From Spiroplasma taiwanense CT-1 (lineage in GTDB: Bacteria; Bacillota_I; Bacilli_A; Mycoplasmatales; Mycoplasmataceae): 64,000 bases of DNA. Location of the stretch: the NCBI RefSeq assembly GCF_000439435.1, contig NC_021846.1, positions 806,001 to 870,000 on the forward strand, read 5' to 3'. Below are positions 59,821 to 64,000 of this stretch, piece after piece. Both the position numbers and the translations under genes were made by a program. Each line of letters begins with the position of its first letter. The first letter of the stretch is position 1. Below the pieces are notes generated by a model. That model did no database searches and was not told the DNA's origin. It worked only from the letters and a program-made list of their open reading frames with translations.

Positions 59821-61234
59821 AATAATTTAAAACTATTCCTCTATATCTTGTCATGCTTAGTAATGATTCTCTAATTCCTTGAACACCTTCACCAGAATTT
59901 TTAATGCCTAAAAAAGGAAAAGAATCAGGACCTCTTTGAGATTTTGAATTTATATTAATTGTTCCTGTCTTTATTTTTTTTGCAGTATTTATTGCTGTTG
60001 AAATATCTTGGCAAAAAATACTTGCTTGAAGTCCAAATTCAGATTCATTTGAAATTTTAATCATTTCATCAATTGAATTTAATCTAATTATTGGCAAAAC
60101 TGGACCAAAAGGTTCTTCTCATGCAACTCTCATTTTAATTGAAACATTATCAATTAGTGTTGGTCAAATTAAATTTTTTTCAGATTTATATCCTGTGATT
60201 ATTTTTGCACCATTTTGTTTTGCATTATCAATTAAACCTAAAATGTAATTTGCTGATTTTTCATCAATAACTGGTGTTATATCACAATTATCAAAAGGTG
60301 AACCTACAGTTAATTTTTCAATTTTTTGCTTTAAAATTGGCAATAATTTATCTGCAATTTGATTTGTAGTTAAAACTCTTTTGATAGCCGTACATCTTTG
60401 TCCTGAATAACTAAATGCCCCTGAAATTATTTCCTCTGCATATTTTTCTAAATTTAAATCATCTAAAACTAGTGCTGGATCTTTTCCTCCCAACTCCAAA
60501 ACTAAATCAGTTGTGCTTCCATTTTTTCTAATTTGATTCCCTATATTTACACTTCCTGTAAAAGAAATCATATCAATTTCTTTATTTGCAGTTATGATAT
60601 CTCCAATTTCTCTTCCTCGTCCTGTAACGATATTAAAAATTCCTTTTGGTAAATTTGCTTTAATTACAAGTTTTGATATAAATGCTCCAACCAAACTTCC
60701 TGCAGTTGCTGGTTTAAAAACAACTGTATTTCCCATAACTAATGCTGGGATTATTTTTGCAAAAGCTAAATTAAAAGGATAATTAAAAGGAGAAATTGCA
60801 AGAATTACACCTTTTGCAACCCTTGAAAAAACACCAATTTTATTTTTTGCTCCCATTCCTTCTCCAGTTTGAGAATGTGGATCAATTCTTTTTGCCTCTT
60901 CAAACGTATAATCAATTATTTCAATAGTTCTTTCAACCTCATTTAATGAATCTTTTAAGGATTTTGCAATTTCTTCTGTCATAATTTGTGCAATTTCATT
61001 TTTATTTTCCACAATTAAATCTTTAAATTTTTTTAAAATATTAATTCTATCTAATAAATGTTTTGCTTCTCAAGCTTCTTGTGAAAGTCTTGCATATTTA
61101 AAAGCATTATCAATATCTTTTGCACTTAAAGCACTAACTTTACCTGCAATTTCTAAAGTTGTTGGATTCATAATTTCTAATCATTGCCCATTATCAATTA
61201 ATTCATTATTAATTAAAGCATTATATTTTCTCAT
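59819..61234 (-). CDS. gapN: NADP-dependent glyceraldehyde-3-phosphate dehydrogenase (non-phosphorylating)
   Basis: 471 aa aldehyde dehydrogenase. It oxidises glyceraldehyde 3-phosphate directly to 3-phosphoglycerate and yields NADPH. Asn151 (SPFNYP), Glu247 (LELGGKDP) and the nucleophile Cys281 (SGQRCTA) are in place. FTGSVNIGNQI is the NAD(P) loop. The C-terminal INSKSQRGPDSFPF and KNSGEGVQGIRESL are typical of GapN rather than other members. The product would supply NADPH in a cell with few other sources. The gene has its own terminator; the SpoU-type gene starts upstream on the same strand. Confidence 0.92.
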
Positions 61235-61253
61235 TTTTTCCACCTCTTATAAA

Positions 61254-62006
61254 TTATACACCCTTATTTTTTGAATATATTTCATTCATTAAAATTGAGC
61301 CTGCAACACCCACATTCAAACTTTCCACCTCAGGATTTATTTTAATTTTTGCATTTAATTGTATTAAATCCCTAACTTCTTTTGAAATTCCATTTCCTTC
61401 ATTTCCTAAAATTAAAGCAATTTTTTTCTTTTTTATTTTTTCATAATTAAAATTACTTTCATTTTGCAAAATAGTTCCAATAATAACGACTTCCTTTTGG
61501 ATTAACTCTTCTAAAAATTTTTTTAAATCCGTATTTATTAAATTTAATTCAAAATGATTCGATTGAGTGGCTCTTAATACTTTTGAATTATAAAAATTTA
61601 CACAATCATTTGAACAAATAATATTTTTAAATTCAAAAGCTAAAGCACTTCTTAATAATGTTCCTAGATTTCCTGGATCTTGTATTCCATCTAGAATTAA
61701 ATAATTAGAATCAATTTCCTTAAAATCTTGAATTTTACATATTGCAAAAATTCCTTGTGATGATTTTAGTGAAGATATTTTTTTTGAAATATTATCTGTA
61801 ATTTCAAAAGAATTAGTAAAATCTTTATATTTATCAATATATTGTTTTTCTATAAAAATAGATTCTACAACTCCTTTTGATATTGCCAAATCCACCATTT
61901 TAAGCCCTTCTATCAAATATTTTTTAGTTTCTTTTTGATAACTTATCTCTTTTAATAAAATTAACTCTTGAATGAGCTTATTTGCCACAGAAGTTATTTT
62001 TTGCAT
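61254..62006 (-). CDS. SpoU-family RNA 2'-O-methyltransferase
   Basis: 250 aa from ATG 62006 (MQKITSVANKL); a GTG at 62018 would add four residues and overlap the previous gene. An N-terminal substrate-binding domain (1-95) precedes the SPOUT domain with motif 1 DPGNLGTLLRSALAF, motif 2 ALILGNEGNGIS and motif 3 SLNVGVAGSILMNE. It methylates ribose in rRNA or tRNA; the exact target cannot be read from sequence. Members of this type are often labelled RlmB- or TsnR-like. It lies 20 bases upstream of gapN. Confidence 0.93.
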   Translation of the reverse strand: MQKITSVANKLIQELILLKEISYQKETKKYLIEGLKMVDLAISKGVVESIFIEKQYIDKYKDFTNSFEITDNISKKISSLKSSQGIFAICKIQDFKEIDSNYLILDGIQDPGNLGTLLRSALAFEFKNIICSNDCVNFYNSKVLRATQSNHFELNLINTDLKKFLEELIQKEVVIIGTILQNESNFNYEKIKKKKIALILGNEGNGISKEVRDLIQLNAKIKINPEVESLNVGVAGSILMNEIYSKNKGV

Positions 62007-62010
62007 GTAT

Positions 62011-63108
62011 TTACTCACTAAATCCGAAAGCTATTTCATATAGCTTATTTTCAGGATTTTCATAGTCCTTTCCTTTATATTTTGGATTTTCAACAGGATA
62101 ACTAAAAATATAATTAGCTTTTCTTGGTGGTTCTATTAATTTTGCTTGAATTTCAAATAATGGCGAAAGTTGTTCTCCATTTTTTCTTTTTTCTTTTGCT
62201 TCTTGCATTATATCTTCATAATCTTTAATTTTTTCTTGTTTAACAAGTATTCAAATTTTATTTTCATGATATCACTTTACTATTTTTTTATACTCTTCAT
62301 ATGTAAATTTTTTAGCTTTATCTGCTACAATAAACCTCTTTGTTTCTTTATTTCAATCTACGACAAAATCTTTTCAAATTATATTTCCCGTTTTACCACT
62401 AACCATTAATTTTTTTGTTTCTTCAATACATTGATCTAATGTATTAAAACCATATCCAATAAAAGAATTTCCACTTCATAAATTTATATAGTTTATTTTT
62501 CTAGGATTTCATAATTCTTCAAAACAAATTGTAATTACTCAATATCTTTTATCTGTATTATTATGATGAATTTCAAAGCCATATTTGCTGTTCTTTATAA
62601 GAATTTCTCTATTTGTAACTTTTACAATTTTATATTTAAAATTTTTCATTATTTTTATTTTTTCTTCTTCAGTTAATTTAATATGTGGTTCATTTTTTAA
62701 AGTTTTCATAACTTCTTGTGTTTTATTAATTAAATTAACAGATTTTTCTCTTTTTTTACTAAATGAATTTAAAATGTTTAAATCAGAATTTGGATCTGGA
62801 AGAATAAGTTTACTTTGAGTTTCTAAATTTTCTTCATGTACTTGATTTTTAATTTCATTCGAATTAGATAAAGGATTTTTTACAAAATTACTACTTTCCT
62901 TTAATTTTTGAATAAGATTTTTTGCCTTTGAATTATCAATTTTTAGGTCTTCATTCAATTGTTCGTTGTTTATTTTATTTATTTTAACTTTAACTTCTTT
63001 ATTTTCTAATTCCTGAGGTTCAGTTTTATTAATATCTAAAGAAGGAATTCTTGGATCTTTTGAATTTGAGGGTTTATAATCAAAAATTTCATTTCTTTTA
63101 TTTTTCAT
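62011..63108 (-). CDS. Protein of unknown function with disordered N-terminus
   Basis: 365 aa with many TGA-coded Trp residues. Residues 1-150 are Lys/Asn/Glu-rich and probably disordered (KDPRIPSLDINKTEPQEL, later ILPDPNSDLNIL). Residues 160-365 look folded, rich in aromatic residues, with two similar strand-helix units (IVKVTNREILIKNSKYGFEI and WKDFVVDWNKETKRFIVADK) and a Pro-rich end. No family is recognised. It overlaps the SpoU-type gene only if that starts at GTG 62018. The composition is that of the rest of the chromosome. Confidence 0.72.
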
Positions 63109-63126
63109 TTTTGAACCCCCTTTTTA

Positions 63127-63633
63127 TTAATAACCAGTATTTTGTCTTTTAAAATTTATTTCATTTTTATTGTTATAAATTTCTAATAATTCTTCATCTG
63201 AAACATTTAATAAATCTACTAAAACTAAAAAAACATTAAATAAAATTGAAAATGAATTGAAATCTTGGTTTTTTTGAAATTCTAATATTTTTAAATAAAC
63301 TTCAATTGTTCAATCATCAATATTTAATATATTTAAAGTAGATTGATTTTTAAATTTTTCAAAATTAAAATTCAAATCATTTCCTAAACTTAATATAAAA
63401 TGAAGTGCATCTATATATTCTTCTAGAAGGATATTTCTCTCACTTGGCTTCTTATTTGATCAATATTTAAATGATCTATACTCATTGACAAATTCTGAAA
63501 TTTCAACCAATAATGCAATTATTTTTTTCTTTGTTATTTCAGAATTCACTACTAAACCTTTATTTTCCATAATATATTTATCTAAAATTATTTGTTTATC
63601 TTTTAAATAAATTAAATTTTTATTTTTTAACAT
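63127..63633 (-). CDS. dUTPase-like all-alpha NTP pyrophosphohydrolase
   Basis: 168 aa. The metal-binding pattern of dimeric dUTPase/MazG-type enzymes is visible: LLVEISEFVNEYRSFKYW (Glu44, Glu47, Glu51) and LLEEYIDALHFILSLGN (Glu71, Glu72, Asp75). This is the helical Mg-binding site that hydrolyses dUTP to dUMP and pyrophosphate. Trp58 and Trp107 are TGA. With the dCMP deaminase at 1.1 kb it would supply dUMP for thymidylate synthesis. It is the first gene after the pgi terminator. Substrate is inferred from the motif. Confidence 0.82.
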
Positions 63634-63663
63634 TTCACACCTACTTCAAATATAATTTTAATT

Positions 63664-63693
63664 TAAAAAAACGATATTCAACTATCGTTTTTT
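63664..63693 (-). terminator. Terminator after pgi
   Basis: AAAAAACGATA (63665-63675) and TATCGTTTTTT (63683-63693) pair around a seven-base loop; T-run on the minus strand. It lies eight bases after the pgi stop. Confidence 0.85.
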
Positions 63694-63700
63694 AAAATTT

Positions 63701-64000
63701 TTAGAATCCTGGTTTTTTTAATAGTTTAAACATATTTGTTTTATAAACCTCAACACCTGGTTGATTAAATGGATTTACTTCAAGTAAGTATCCACTCATT
63801 GCACAAGCCTTCATAAATCAATATGCTGCATAACCAAACATTTCTGAATCCATTTTTTCAAATTCTAAAATAATATTTGAAACTTGACCCACATTTGCAT
63901 GAGCATCAACTACTCCTTCTAATGCTGTTCTATTAATTTCATGAAATGAATTTTTGGTTAAATAATTTAAACCATCTAAATCTTCATCATTTAGTGGTAC
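63701..64000 (-). CDS. pgi: Glucose-6-phosphate isomerase, C-terminal part
   Basis: The last 99 codons of a minus-strand gene that continues past the window edge. It ends [24 protein letters not shown], with the glucose-6-phosphate isomerase C-terminal signature QPGVEVYK containing the conserved lysine. [16 protein letters not shown] has a TGA-coded Trp. The enzyme interconverts glucose 6-phosphate and fructose 6-phosphate in glycolysis. A terminator follows directly. Confidence 0.94.

Overview
The window is a very AT-rich mollicute chromosome segment, most likely Spiroplasma or a close Entomoplasmatales relative. The main evidence is that TGA codes for tryptophan throughout (genetic code 4): nearly every real gene here runs through in-frame TGA codons at conserved Trp positions, e.g. 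in IleS, FtsZ, PheS/PheT and all Opp proteins. Other support comes from lipoproteins with an xxAC lipobox, a spiralin-like domain in one of them, an mraZ-rsmH-ftsA-ftsZ-sepF cluster, and a 16S-23S-5S operon without spacer tRNAs. Almost everything is on the minus strand; only rnhC and one small membrane protein are on the plus strand. Coordinates below were rebuilt by reading through TGA.

Region 1 (1-14.6 kb): a partial cvpA diverges from rnhC. A long minus-strand cluster follows. Read in the direction of transcription it is an alpha/beta hydrolase, an atypical ABC exporter (ATPase plus two ABC-2 permeases), an RpiR-type regulator, a small coiled-coil protein, a frameshifted lipoprotein, a T-box leader with ileS, then lspA, rluD, a rhomboid-like membrane protein lacking the catalytic serine, and dCMP deaminase.

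Region 2 (14.6-42.9 kb): three consecutive oligopeptide (Opp) ABC transporter loci on the minus strand. Loci 1 and 2 are ordered B-C-D-F-A; locus 3 is B-C-A-lipoprotein-D-F. All six ATPases carry large coiled-coil-rich insertions (about 240-380 residues) between the Walker A and Q-loop regions. oppC of locus 2 has a one-base frameshift. Loci 2 and 3 are each preceded by the same module: a TTGACA promoter, a small ORF and a hairpin terminator. The ORF is intact before locus 3 and decayed before locus 2.

Region 3 (42.9-47.4 kb): the division cluster mraZ-rsmH-ftsA-ftsZ-sepF, with two 10-bp-spaced TGGGA boxes beside the mraZ -10 and an FtsA whose nucleotide-binding motifs are eroded. A 0.7 kb gene-poor stretch lies upstream.

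Region 4 (48-53.2 kb): a small unknown protein with a strong ribosome binding site placed before AUU codons, rpmF, a YceD (DUF177) gene, pheT, pheS and an unknown protein. Region 5 (53.2-58.4 kb): an rRNA operon on the minus strand with inverted-repeat processing stems around 16S and 23S and one clear promoter. Region 6 (58.5-64 kb): an unknown membrane protein, gapN, a SpoU-type RNA methyltransferase, an unknown protein, an all-alpha dUTPase-like protein and the C-terminus of glucose-6-phosphate isomerase.

The gene content fits a peptide-scavenging, glycolytic, wall-less bacterium. The most unusual parts are the triplicated and diverging Opp region with its duplicated leader module, and three proteins that keep their fold but lack catalytic or nucleotide-binding motifs (rhomboid, FtsA, ABC ATPase).
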